Below are positions 8,452 to 16,208 of a DNA stretch of 64,000 nucleotides, piece after piece. The DNA is from Candidatus Magnetominusculus dajiuhuensis (GTDB lineage: Bacteria > Nitrospirota > Thermodesulfovibrionia > Thermodesulfovibrionales > Magnetobacteriaceae): the NCBI GenBank assembly GCA_015233465.1, contig JADFXP010000006.1, forward strand, positions 62,001 to 126,000, given 5' to 3'. The position numbers and the translations under genes were made by a program. The stretch's first letter is position 1, and the number at the start of each line of letters is the position of its first letter. Below the pieces are notes generated by a model. That model ran no database searches, had not been told where the DNA came from, and saw only the letters and a list, made by a program, of their open reading frames with translations.

Positions 8452-9279
8452 TTGGAAAACGAAATCTTTGAAGATTATCCTTGGGTAATATTTATGTTAA
8501 AGGATGAGTTATACGGAATCTCAGCAAAATATGTAATAACTATGATAGGAATGCCTAAGATTGTGGCTGCTCCTAATCAGCCGGAATGGATCAGAGGATT
8601 GATAACCCTTAGAGGTTCGGTTATTCCACTAGTTGACTGCAGAAAGAGATTGCAGCTTCCATCATACAAAGAAGAGATTGATGAATTAGTTGATACGATG
8701 CTCAAAAGAGAGCAAGACCATAAAAATTGGATAAATGAACTTGAAAATTCTGTAAAAGAAAACCGCGAGTTTAAACTAACAACAAACCCGCATATGTGCG
8801 CATTTGGCAAATGGTATGATTCATATACTGCTCAAAATCCATCTGTTGAGAGATTTTTAAAGAAATTTGATGTCCCTCATAAAAAGATTCATAATATTGC
8901 AGTACATGTTAAAGAGGCAGTTCATGCTAATAATGTTGAAGAGGCTACTAGGTTAATCTCTGCAACACGTCATGGCGAACTTAGTTATATGATAGAACTC
9001 TTTGCAGGTTTTCGCGCATTAATTACTGATCTAATAAATAATGAAATCTCTTTGGTAATAGAAGCAAACGGCAAAAAGGTTGCGCTTTCAGTTGATTCAA
9101 TCGTCTCAGTTGAAAAATTAAAGGAAGGCTCTATCACTAAGATGCCAAATAATCAAGAATCTGAGAATAAAATGGCTGGAATGATTGGAACTATGAAAGG
9201 CACTGGTAAGTTTGTTATTTTACTTGAGACTAATGAACTTTTAGATAATGAGGTTGTCTTAGAGTCCCTAGTTGCATAA
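8452..9279 (+). CDS. CheW-like protein with internal zinc-binding CZB domain
   Basis: The first 70 residues and the last 85 or so form one CheW fold (IRGLITLRGSVIPLVDCRKRL early, SLVIEANGKKVALSVDSI late). Between them sits a complete chemoreceptor zinc-binding domain: H90, C116 in CAFGKWY, H143 and H147 are the expected 3His/1Cys zinc ligands. The protein has no signal peptide or membrane segment, so it is a cytoplasmic coupling protein that may sense zinc or HOCl-type oxidation through the Zn-Cys site. Start is TTG at 8452, chosen because GAGGAGG lies 5 bases upstream. No other chemotaxis gene is in the window, so its kinase partner is unknown. Confidence 0.85.
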   Translation: MENEIFEDYPWVIFMLKDELYGISAKYVITMIGMPKIVAAPNQPEWIRGLITLRGSVIPLVDCRKRLQLPSYKEEIDELVDTMLKREQDHKNWINELENSVKENREFKLTTNPHMCAFGKWYDSYTAQNPSVERFLKKFDVPHKKIHNIAVHVKEAVHANNVEEATRLISATRHGELSYMIELFAGFRALITDLINNEISLVIEANGKKVALSVDSIVSVEKLKEGSITKMPNNQESENKMAGMIGTMKGTGKFVILLETNELLDNEVVLESLVA

Positions 9280-9290
9280 TAAATCAATGC

Positions 9291-10841
9291 TTAAGGGATA
9301 AAGTTTTGAAGATCATTTAGATTATTAATCTTGTTAATATTTTTAATAGTTTGTTCGTAGTGTGATGTTTCAATATATATAGGGGCAGCGCCAACTGCGG
9401 CAGCGCTCATTATATCAGCGTCTTTATCACCTACGACAAGAGATTTCTTGAAATCAATGTCATGTTTAGCCCTTGCGGCAAGTAACATTCCTGGTTGAGG
9501 TTTTCTGCAGGCGCATCTTTCATCTGGAAGATGCGGACAGTAATAGAAATCATCAAATCCATATTTATCTATAAAGATACGATTGACCTCTTTAGTAAAA
9601 CTCTCAGAAACTATTCCGCGTCCTATGCCTGATTGATTGGATATTCCGATTAATTTATATCCTTTTTCCTTAAATTTGATAAGGTCTTTGACCTCTGGGA
9701 AGATATGCAGGTCTTTAAAATCATTTAGATAATGTGCATCTTTGCATAATGTGCCGTCTCTGTCAAAAAATATAGCCTTATTCTTAGGAATAATCTTTTT
9801 TATAGTTTCAAAGACCTCAAGTGCAGAGATATTTATTAGACAAGCAGGAGATCCAAATTTACATTTCAGTTTAAAACAGGGCGAGCAGGGTAGGGATTTA
9901 TCTATTACGACTCGTTTATAGTTAAATTCTGAATCATCCATAGGTATTGGAGGCCCGGTTAAGATATGTGAAGTTGGCCCAAATACTGCAATCATTGGAA
10001 CTCCTACCGCATATCCAATGTGCATGATACCAGAATCATTGGTAAGCAGGAGATCGCATTCAGAAACTATTGAGGGAAGCTCTCCGATTGTGGTCTTTCC
10101 TGTGAAGTCAAGCAGGGTTTCAATAGTCACTAAATCTCCATCTATCAAACTAATAATCTCTTTAGCAAGGGGGCTTTCAGCATTTCCGCCAAATATTACA
10201 GCGCTTCCGTTAAGTTCTGAAATAATAAGGCTGATAACTGAGGCAAAACGCTCTGCTGGCCATCTCTTTGCAGTACCGCCTGATGAACCCGGATTTATTC
10301 CGATAATAGGATGTTTTAGAGTTGAAAGCCGATTTCTTGCTGCAATTCTATCATCAATATCCATATAAATCCAAGGCAGACGATATGGTGCGTCAATCCC
10401 GGCAGCCTTTAAGAGATTAAGATAGTAATTCACTTGATGAAGAGAGAGGAGTTTATCGTCAACATGTACGGATTTGGTTAAAAGAAGGCTTCGGGCATCG
10501 GTATTATAACCTATTCTATTTTTGATTCGCGATAGAAACGCTAGTATTGCAGCATCAAGCGCATTTTGAAAGAGAATTGCTGAGTCAAATTCTTCAGCTT
10601 TAAGTATTTGAACAAGTTTTAGCCTGCCTTTTATGCCTTTATGGTCAGTAGAGAATCCAATGATATTATTGATATTAGGGTCTTTACGAAACAGATCGCC
10701 GACCCAAGGTTTGAGGAGTATAGATATATGTTTATCAGTGAAATGATCTCGTAAGGCGCGCACAGCAGGCATGGTCATAACAGCATCTCCGACCCAATTT
10801 ACGCCGCGTATCAATATCTTATCGGAATCTTTAAAGTTCAT
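9291..10841 (-). CDS. Fusion of LPS heptosyltransferase II and GmhB phosphatase
   Basis: Residues 1-350 are a GT9 heptosyltransferase (IRGVNWVGDAVMTMPA, GINPGSSGGTAKRWP for the nucleotide-sugar site, LLLTNDSGIMHI) of the WaaF type, which adds ADP-heptose to the LPS inner core. Residues 354-516 are a HAD phosphatase with FFDRDGTL (D360, D362), ISNQSGIGRG, the zinc-loop CPHLPDERCACRKP and VVGDKDADI, matching GmhB, D-glycero-D-manno-heptose 1,7-bisphosphate 7-phosphatase. One polypeptide therefore covers an early step in making the heptose donor and the final transfer. The gene stands alone on the minus strand. Both active sites look intact, so the fusion is probably functional. Confidence 0.92.
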   Translation of the reverse strand: MNFKDSDKILIRGVNWVGDAVMTMPAVRALRDHFTDKHISILLKPWVGDLFRKDPNINNIIGFSTDHKGIKGRLKLVQILKAEEFDSAILFQNALDAAILAFLSRIKNRIGYNTDARSLLLTKSVHVDDKLLSLHQVNYYLNLLKAAGIDAPYRLPWIYMDIDDRIAARNRLSTLKHPIIGINPGSSGGTAKRWPAERFASVISLIISELNGSAVIFGGNAESPLAKEIISLIDGDLVTIETLLDFTGKTTIGELPSIVSECDLLLTNDSGIMHIGYAVGVPMIAVFGPTSHILTGPPIPMDDSEFNYKRVVIDKSLPCSPCFKLKCKFGSPACLINISALEVFETIKKIIPKNKAIFFDRDGTLCKDAHYLNDFKDLHIFPEVKDLIKFKEKGYKLIGISNQSGIGRGIVSESFTKEVNRIFIDKYGFDDFYYCPHLPDERCACRKPQPGMLLAARAKHDIDFKKSLVVGDKDADIMSAAAVGAAPIYIETSHYEQTIKNINKINNLNDLQNFIP

Positions 10842-10983
10842 TGCGTCTATATTAACATAGATTGGTTACTTTACAAAATATCTTTTATTTTGTATAATTA
10901 AATCATGACGCTTTAATGGCATTATATGTTGGTTTAATTGTTACGCTTGTGAAATTGTTGTAATATGATTAAGGAGTATATAA

Positions 10984-11199
10984 ATGTCTGTATCCGTATT
11001 GATAGATAATGAATTAAAGGATCGCATTGAATCTCTATCCAGCGAAACAGGAAAGCCCTCGTCTTATCATATTGAACAGGCAATACGTCAGTATCTTGAA
11101 GATAGAGAAGATTATTTAAAAGGGCTGGCTATACTACAACGTAAAGAACCAAGTATCAGCCTTGATGAGCTAAAGAAATACCTTGAATTGGGAGATTAA
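10984..11199 (+). CDS. Ribbon-helix-helix antitoxin (RelB/CopG type)
   Basis: 71 residues. MSVSVLIDNELKDRIESLSSETGKPSSYHIEQAIRQ is split here as strand (SVSVLI), helix and helix, the ribbon-helix-helix DNA-binding fold; the C-terminal tail (LDELKKYLEL) is the toxin-binding part. GGAGTATA lies just before the ATG. The gene overlaps the downstream toxin frame by 17 bp, the usual type II toxin-antitoxin arrangement, so it would autoregulate the pair. The antitoxin itself is intact, whereas its toxin is frameshifted. Confidence 0.85.
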   Translation: MSVSVLIDNELKDRIESLSSETGKPSSYHIEQAIRQYLEDREDYLKGLAILQRKEPSISLDELKKYLELGD

Positions 11200-11460
11200 A
11201 GTATCTGATACAGCAAAAAAGGAACTTAAAAAACTTGATCGCCAGATTCAAAAGCGCATCTTAGAATATATAAATTTACGCATTGATAATTCACCTTATG
11301 ATCATGGAAAGCCTCTGAGAGGGGAGAAAGCTGGACTCTGGCGTTATAGAGTTGGGATTATAGAATAATTTGCTATATTGATGACCAATCATCAAGTGTA
11401 TTATTGTTGACTATCGGACATAGAAAGGATGTTTATAATTCAACAATTAGCCAGAAATGA
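11183..11460 (-). other. Strand placeholder: see plus-strand RelE pseudogene entry
   Basis: No gene is claimed on the minus strand here. The RelE pseudogene is on the plus strand and is described in the next entry. Confidence 0.01.
11183..11460 (+). pseudogene. RelE/ParE-family toxin, single-base frameshift
   Basis: Starting at TTG 11183, the frame encodes NWEIKVSDTAKKELKKLD and [16 protein letters not shown], a RelE-superfamily mRNA interferase or ParE-like toxin, but stops after 61 codons. From 11356 another frame continues exactly where the family should: [10 protein letters not shown], then [13 protein letters not shown], ending at TGA 11460. Adding one G to the GGG at 11354-11356 restores one 92-codon gene. 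The lesion removes the C-terminal strands that normally complete the RelE/ParE fold. It may be genuine decay or a homopolymer sequencing error. The antitoxin upstream overlaps it by 17 bp. Confidence 0.85.
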
Positions 11461-11500
11461 AACGAAAGACAAAAAAATAAATAATTAAAATCAAAAAACA

Positions 11501-11734
11501 ATGAAAATTCATTATTCCCATTAGGCAGATGCCCTATATATCAGATTTAATGAAAATGTTATTATAGATACAGATGAAATATCTCCTGAGATTATTATGG
11601 ATTATAATGAGGATGGGTATATAGTTGGTATTGAAATACTTTCAGCTTCAAGTAAGGTTGATATTGGGGAATTGATAATTAAGGATTTTGAGAAAGTAAG
11701 GGTGGAAAGTCCTAAGATTGAGGCTGCTAGATAA
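11501..11734 (+). pseudogene. DUF2283 protein with early in-frame stop
   Basis: ATG at 11501 opens MKIHYSH, then TAG at 11522-11524, then ADALYIRFNENV and on to SPKIEAAR and TAA at 11734. Read through, this is a 77-residue DUF2283 protein (normal form MKI-Y-ADALYIR). TAG ends several intact genes in the window (pstA, hyfF-like, tlpA-like), so it is unlikely to be recoded. No good ribosome site precedes the ATG and no in-frame start lies close after the stop. DUF2283 genes often sit in small toxin-antitoxin-like pairs, which fits the neighbouring RelBE remnant. Confidence 0.75.
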
Positions 11735-11763
11735 ATTATAATAAGAATAAATCCTTTTTTCAT

Positions 11764-11792
11764 GCGGGTTCAAGTTACAAACTTGAACCCGC
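11764..11792. terminator. Perfect 13-bp hairpin GCGGGTTCAAGTT
   Basis: Arms 11764-11776 and 11780-11792 are perfect reverse complements around an ACA loop, in the gap before ygbA. A short T run (ACTTTT) follows on the plus side at about 11797. It could be a terminator for the DUF2283 region, or a relative of the hairpin repeat family, since it shares GCGGGTTCAA. Confidence 0.5.
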
Positions 11793-11851
11793 AGAAACTT
11801 TTAAATATATATTTTCAACAAGCGTAAAAGTATTTTATTATAGGTATAAAT

Positions 11852-12175
11852 ATGTCAGGCAAACGCATAACCAGAGAAAAAAATACCATCCAAGCTATGG
11901 TTAAACTATTCTGCGAAGGTCACCACTGCCCAGAAAAAAACCAACTCTGCCCCCAATGCACAGAATTTGCCGAATACGCCCTAAAACGCCTTGACAAATG
12001 CCAATTCCAAGAAGATAAACCAACCTGCGCTAATTGCACAGTACACTGCTATAAACCTGACAGGCGTGAACAGGCCAAAACCATCATGAGATACTCTGGA
12101 CCTAAAATGATACTTCACTACCCATTACTTGCAATTCATCATACACTCGACGGACTAAAAAAAACAAACCCTTAA
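11852..12175 (+). CDS. YgbA-like nitrous oxide-stimulated promoter family protein
   Basis: 107 residues with a Cys-rich centre (LFCEGHHCPEKNQLCPQC, then CQFQEDKPTCANCTVHCYKP) and the ending MRYSGPKMILHYPLLAIHH, which is diagnostic of the YgbA family. Escherichia coli YgbA is induced by nitric oxide and helps growth under nitrosative stress; a metal or Fe-S role for the cysteines is plausible but not shown by sequence alone. The gene stands alone between the degraded toxin-antitoxin region and a hairpin repeat. Codon use is C-richer and more CC-rich than its neighbours, a hint of transfer. Confidence 0.85.
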   Translation: MSGKRITREKNTIQAMVKLFCEGHHCPEKNQLCPQCTEFAEYALKRLDKCQFQEDKPTCANCTVHCYKPDRREQAKTIMRYSGPKMILHYPLLAIHHTLDGLKKTNP

Positions 12176-12345
12176 GGGCTCTGCCCTTATATATAATATT
12201 ATGTAAAGGTCATTTTTTAGAGACATTGAAGAATACACGTTTGTCAGTGCATAATATTGCAATATATATAGGTTTTTATAATGGGTTCAAAGGGACGAGT
12301 CCCTTTGTGGGGATCTTAAGGGGCAAAGCCCCTTAAAAAAACTTA
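12176..12345. repeat. Hairpin repeat element, copy 1 (with satellite hairpin)
   Basis: Fills the convergent gap between ygbA and the radical SAM gene. The core copy is at about 12281-12336: ATGGGTTCAAAGGGAC, loop, then TCCCTTTG (stem AAAGGGAC/GTCCCTTT, 12290-12306), then a second hairpin CTTAAGGGGC-AAA-GCCCCTTAA at about 12316-12336. A further GGGCTCTGCCC hairpin begins at about 12177. It belongs to the same family as the elements near 28863, 34102, 34674, 37594, 47550, 50285 and 61114. It could also act as a bidirectional terminator here. Confidence 0.75.
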
Positions 12346-13431
12346 TTAAGGACTTAAATGTCTATTGGAACAGATTACACCATATCCATCTGCACAATAT
12401 ATACACTGACTCGGCAAGATATGCGCCTCTAATTTTGACCTAAATGCCTTATATTCATCAGAAAACCAGATAGATAAAGGCGGTTTTAACATGATATTCC
12501 CATAGAACAAAGGCCCCATTACCATAGCATCCCCAAATAACTCAAACGGTACATCATATGCCAAATGTACACACGGCGATACATCACCCTTCTCGCTTAT
12601 AAACATCACAGACGCAGAATTGCACCCCATTGGCTTTGCAGTAAGTGATGGAAATAATACCTCTATCCCTAACCCCTGCGCTACTTCATAAGCCTCTTGA
12701 AATATCTTATATACACTCTCATTCCCATCCTTACTATATAAATATAAATGCGACAACTCTGGGAAAAAACTGAAAAATCCATTTATTACTATCTGATTTA
12801 CCCCTAATTTATGACAAAATTTTATATATTCTATCAGATTATTGACATTCTCACTCGTTACAATATATACCGTTGTTATAAAAATCCTGCCCTTTGACAT
12901 CTCTTTTAACAGCCTAATATTGTCAACTACCTTATCAAAATTCACCCCTGTCTTAAATGATTCAACCATTTCCTTTGTATATCCATCCAATGAAACCGCA
13001 ACTGACGGAACTTCCCTTTTCATCAATTCTTTAATATTCGCAGCATTAAGCAGCATCCCATTTGAAAGCAGCGGAAATGTAATATGACGATTATAGGCGG
13101 ACACAATGTCCATCATGCCAAATATGTCCTTATGCAGCAGTGGCTCTATTGAGGAAAATTGAAATGTGGAAGCGTGCCTTATTAACGGCGAAAGCCTGTC
13201 AGCCATCTCTTTAAATGTATCAAAATCCATAAAACCCTTCTCTACATTTTTTATAATATCTGAATAATAAGTCACTCTGCAGTGTCTGCATCTAAGATTA
13301 CATTGAGTCATTATCTCAAGGTTTATACTGACGGGATACCCCTTGTAACGCATAATCCTATCATAAACTTTTCTCCCAGCCTTGCTTATTCCATATTGCC
13401 TGACCCTGTTTAATATATATCTTAGTTCCAT
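12346..13431 (-). CDS. Radical SAM protein with SPASM-like C-terminus
   Basis: 361 residues. CNLRCRHC gives the CxxxCxxC cluster ligands C44, C48 and C51 for the SAM-cleaving [4Fe-4S] cluster. The (beta/alpha) core continues with FSSIEPLLHKDIF and VAVSLDGYTKEM. The C-terminus contains GCNSASVMFISEKGDVSPCVHL and SQCIYCADGYGVICSN, extra cysteines arranged like a SPASM/twitch auxiliary-cluster domain. Family members modify peptides or act in cofactor and lipid-carrier maturation; no precursor peptide gene is visible nearby and the substrate cannot be named. The gene is monocistronic and faces away from clpC. The N-terminal MELRYILNRVRQYGISKAG is typical of MoaA/NirJ-like uncharacterised members. 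Confidence 0.85.
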   Translation of the reverse strand: MELRYILNRVRQYGISKAGRKVYDRIMRYKGYPVSINLEIMTQCNLRCRHCRVTYYSDIIKNVEKGFMDFDTFKEMADRLSPLIRHASTFQFSSIEPLLHKDIFGMMDIVSAYNRHITFPLLSNGMLLNAANIKELMKREVPSVAVSLDGYTKEMVESFKTGVNFDKVVDNIRLLKEMSKGRIFITTVYIVTSENVNNLIEYIKFCHKLGVNQIVINGFFSFFPELSHLYLYSKDGNESVYKIFQEAYEVAQGLGIEVLFPSLTAKPMGCNSASVMFISEKGDVSPCVHLAYDVPFELFGDAMVMGPLFYGNIMLKPPLSIWFSDEYKAFRSKLEAHILPSQCIYCADGYGVICSNRHLSP

Positions 13432-13554
13432 ATAATATTCACCTGTTAGATTTATTAGATTTAATATTATAAATCTAATAAGGAATAATTTACCTAATTA
13501 TTATTTTTCATAATTGGCATATATTATGCTTGCATTTAGATTAATGTAGATTAA

Positions 13555-13584
13555 TTGACATATGCAATTTAAAAACATTATTAT
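13555..13584 (+). promoter_or_regulatory. Sigma70-like promoter of clpC
   Basis: TTGACA at 13555-13560, an 18-bp spacer and TATTAT at 13579-13584 (5 of 6). The start of transcription would fall near 13591, about 30 nt before the clpC ATG. No heat-shock CIRCE element is visible. Confidence 0.5.
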
Positions 13585-13620
13585 AAGAATGTAATAACAA
13601 ATACAGGGGGCTAAAAGGTT

Positions 13621-16080
13621 ATGTTTGAAAGATTTACCGAGCGTGGTAGAAAAATCATAATTTATGCAAAAGAAGAGGCGGAATCCCGTCATAATGATTA
13701 TCTTGGGACTGAACATCTCTTACTTGCCTCAATAAGGGAGCTTGATAGTCTTCCACAATTAATCATCAAAAAAATGGGCATTGCCACTGAAGACATCAAA
13801 TTTGAGGTAGAGCGCATTTTGCCGTCCAGCTCTCATTTATTGACATTTGGCGATATTCCATTTACTCCTCGCGCAAAAAAGGTGCTTGAATTATCTATTG
13901 AAGAGGCGCGTCTGCTTGGGCATAATTATATTGGCAGCGAGCATATCTTACTTGGTCTTATCAGAGAGGATGAGGGCATTGGAGGCAGGATCTTGCGGAA
14001 TCTTGGAGCAAATCTGCTTGGAGCGAGGCAGCTTACGATTAATCTTTCTTCTCAAACCAATATTGGAGTAAATAAACAGAAAAAAAGCAATACACCTGCC
14101 CTTGAAGAATTCGGCAGAGACATCACTGCCCTTGCTAAAGAAGGAAAACTTGATCCAGTTATTGGAAGACACGATGAGATTGAACGCGTGCTTCAGATAC
14201 TTGGCAGAAGGACAAAGAATAATCCTGCAATAATAGGTGAGCCGGGCGTTGGGAAGACTGCCATTGTTGAAGGGCTTGCTCAAAAGATTGTCACAGCGGA
14301 TATTCCTGAAAATCTGCTTGGATATAGGATTATATCTCTGGATATGGGGGCACTAATAGCAGGCACAAAATATCGCGGACAATTTGAGGAACGTCTAAAG
14401 ATTGTCATGCGTGAGATAAAACAATCTGATAATATTATCTTATTTATTGATGAGATGCACACTATAATTGGAGCGGGTTCTGCTGAGGGTTCAGTAGATG
14501 CCTCCAGCATGTTAAAGCCAGCGCTTTCACGCGGTGAGATTCAGTGTATTGGCGCTACAACTACAAATGAATACAGAAAATATATTGAAAAAGACGGCGC
14601 ACTTGAGAGGCGTTTTCAGCCTATTTATCTAAAACCGCCTACAGTTGCCCAGACTATTGATATATTAAATGGTCTAAAAAGGAGATATGAGAGTCATCAC
14701 AAGGTAATACTTACAGATGAGGCAATTATTTCTGCCGCAAAACTTTCTGATCGTTATATATCTGACAGAAATCAACCTGATAAGGCTATTGATATAATTG
14801 ATGAAACTGGTTCAAGGATTAAGTTGAAAAGATATACTCCTCCTTCAGAGATGCGGGATATTGAACGTGATTTAGAGAGATATAACAGAGAAAAGAGTCT
14901 CTATATTCGGTTAAACGATCTTGAAAAGGCTGCTTCCATCCGCGGAGAAGAGGAAAAACTCAAGAAACTCTATGCCTCACTACAAAATAAATGGCGTGAA
15001 AATATCTCCTCTGATACTCCAAATATCACTGAATCAGATATTACCTATACCCTTTCAAAGGTTACAGGGATACCGCTTTCAAAGATGGAAAACAAAGAGA
15101 CAAAGAGACTGCTTAATATGGAGAGCGAGATTCATAAAAGGATTATCTCTCAAGATGAGGCAGTGAAGACTGTAAGCCGCGCTATAAGACGCAGCAGGGC
15201 AGGGATTAAGAGTAAGAAAAGACCAATTGGTTCATTTTTCTTTCTTGGTCCAACTGGTGTTGGAAAGACTGAGCTTGCTAAGTCGCTTGCAGAGTTTTTA
15301 TTTAATGATGAAAATGCCTTAATTAAATTTGATATGACTGAATACATGGAGAGGTTTAATGTATCAAAATTAACAGGGGCGCCTCCCGGTTATGTAGGTT
15401 ATGACGAGGGCGGTCAGCTTACAGAAAAGATTCGTAAAAGGCCTTATTCTGTGCTGCTATTTGATGAGATTGAAAAGGCGCATCCTGATGTCTTTAATGT
15501 GTTGTTACAGCTTTTAGATGAGGGCGAGATAACGGATAGTTACGGCAGAAAGATAGACTGCAGAAACACGGTTATTATTATGACCTCTAATCTTGGGGCA
15601 AGGATAATTGAGAAATCAACACCGCTTGGTTTCCAGAGAAATAACGCAGTTGATTTATATTCAAAGATAAAGGGTAATGTGCTTGATGAATTGAAAAAGA
15701 CCTTTAATCCTGAGTTTTTAAACAGGGTGGATGATATAGTAGTATTTCATCCACTGCAAAAGAAGGAACTTTTTGATATCGTTGATTTATTGATTGCTGA
15801 GACAAATACTCAGCTTATTGAGCATGAATTAGTACTTGAGGTGTCAGATGAGGTTAAGGACTGGCTGATAGAGAAATATTATGAGCCGGCACATGGGGCA
15901 AGACCTATGAGGCGCGCAATTCAAAAAGAGATAGAAGATCATTTATCTGAAGAGTTATTAAAAGGCAGTTTTAGGGGTTTAAACAAGATTAAGGTTATTC
16001 TTGAAAACAATAGCCCAGCATTTATACAGGCTGCTGATTTTGAGGCTGTTTCAGCAGGAGTTAATTCCAGCGTTAATTAA
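13621..16080 (+). CDS. clpC: ATP-dependent Clp protease ATP-binding subunit ClpC
   Basis: 819 residues. Two Clp N-terminal repeats (FERFTERGRKII and FTPRAKKVLELS, about 1-140), AAA module 1 with Walker A GEPGVGKT at 206-213, a middle region with a UVR-like helical segment (about 415-455), and AAA module 2 with GPTGVGKTE near 545 and Walker B VLLFDEIEKAHPDV. The middle region is short, as in ClpC rather than ClpB. ClpC unfolds substrates for ClpP; ClpP is not in the window. The gene has its own promoter and is followed by a perfect palindrome. No McsA/McsB/CtsR genes are near, unlike in Firmicutes. Confidence 0.95.
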   Translation: MFERFTERGRKIIIYAKEEAESRHNDYLGTEHLLLASIRELDSLPQLIIKKMGIATEDIKFEVERILPSSSHLLTFGDIPFTPRAKKVLELSIEEARLLGHNYIGSEHILLGLIREDEGIGGRILRNLGANLLGARQLTINLSSQTNIGVNKQKKSNTPALEEFGRDITALAKEGKLDPVIGRHDEIERVLQILGRRTKNNPAIIGEPGVGKTAIVEGLAQKIVTADIPENLLGYRIISLDMGALIAGTKYRGQFEERLKIVMREIKQSDNIILFIDEMHTIIGAGSAEGSVDASSMLKPALSRGEIQCIGATTTNEYRKYIEKDGALERRFQPIYLKPPTVAQTIDILNGLKRRYESHHKVILTDEAIISAAKLSDRYISDRNQPDKAIDIIDETGSRIKLKRYTPPSEMRDIERDLERYNREKSLYIRLNDLEKAASIRGEEEKLKKLYASLQNKWRENISSDTPNITESDITYTLSKVTGIPLSKMENKETKRLLNMESEIHKRIISQDEAVKTVSRAIRRSRAGIKSKKRPIGSFFFLGPTGVGKTELAKSLAEFLFNDENALIKFDMTEYMERFNVSKLTGAPPGYVGYDEGGQLTEKIRKRPYSVLLFDEIEKAHPDVFNVLLQLLDEGEITDSYGRKIDCRNTVIIMTSNLGARIIEKSTPLGFQRNNAVDLYSKIKGNVLDELKKTFNPEFLNRVDDIVVFHPLQKKELFDIVDLLIAETNTQLIEHELVLEVSDEVKDWLIEKYYEPAHGARPMRRAIQKEIEDHLSEELLKGSFRGLNKIKVILENNSPAFIQAADFEAVSAGVNSSVN

Positions 16081-16088
16081 TATTTTAG

Positions 16089-16114
16089 TAGGGGCACGTT
16101 GCAACGTGCCCCTA
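16089..16114. repeat. 26-bp perfect palindrome, TAGGGGCACGTTG arms
   Basis: A perfect inverted repeat directly after the clpC stop, with almost the same sequence occurring at 53755-53781 before glgP's end. It can fold as a terminator hairpin, but only a weak U tract follows. Recurrence at an unrelated locus argues for a small REP/MITE-like repeat rather than a locus-specific terminator. Confidence 0.8.
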
Positions 16115-16208
16115 AGTAACCTCATTCTTTAAAATATTTTCTTTTAACACAATTCTAATCTCACCCTAATATTATTCTAACAATGTCCATGTACAATAAA
16201 CTCATTAC

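Noticed and set aside
11183-11460. A minus-strand feature at the RelE position
   Set aside because: The low-confidence minus-strand entry in the feature list is a placeholder and should be ignored; only the plus-strand pseudogene is supported.
11522-11524. TAG recoded as an amino acid in DUF2283
   Set aside because: TAG ends several intact genes in the window (pstA, hyfF-like, tlpA-like), and no recoding structure is visible.
13501-13716. Minus-strand 71-codon frame overlapping the clpC start
   Set aside because: It covers the clpC promoter and start, has no ribosome site, and is not protein-like.
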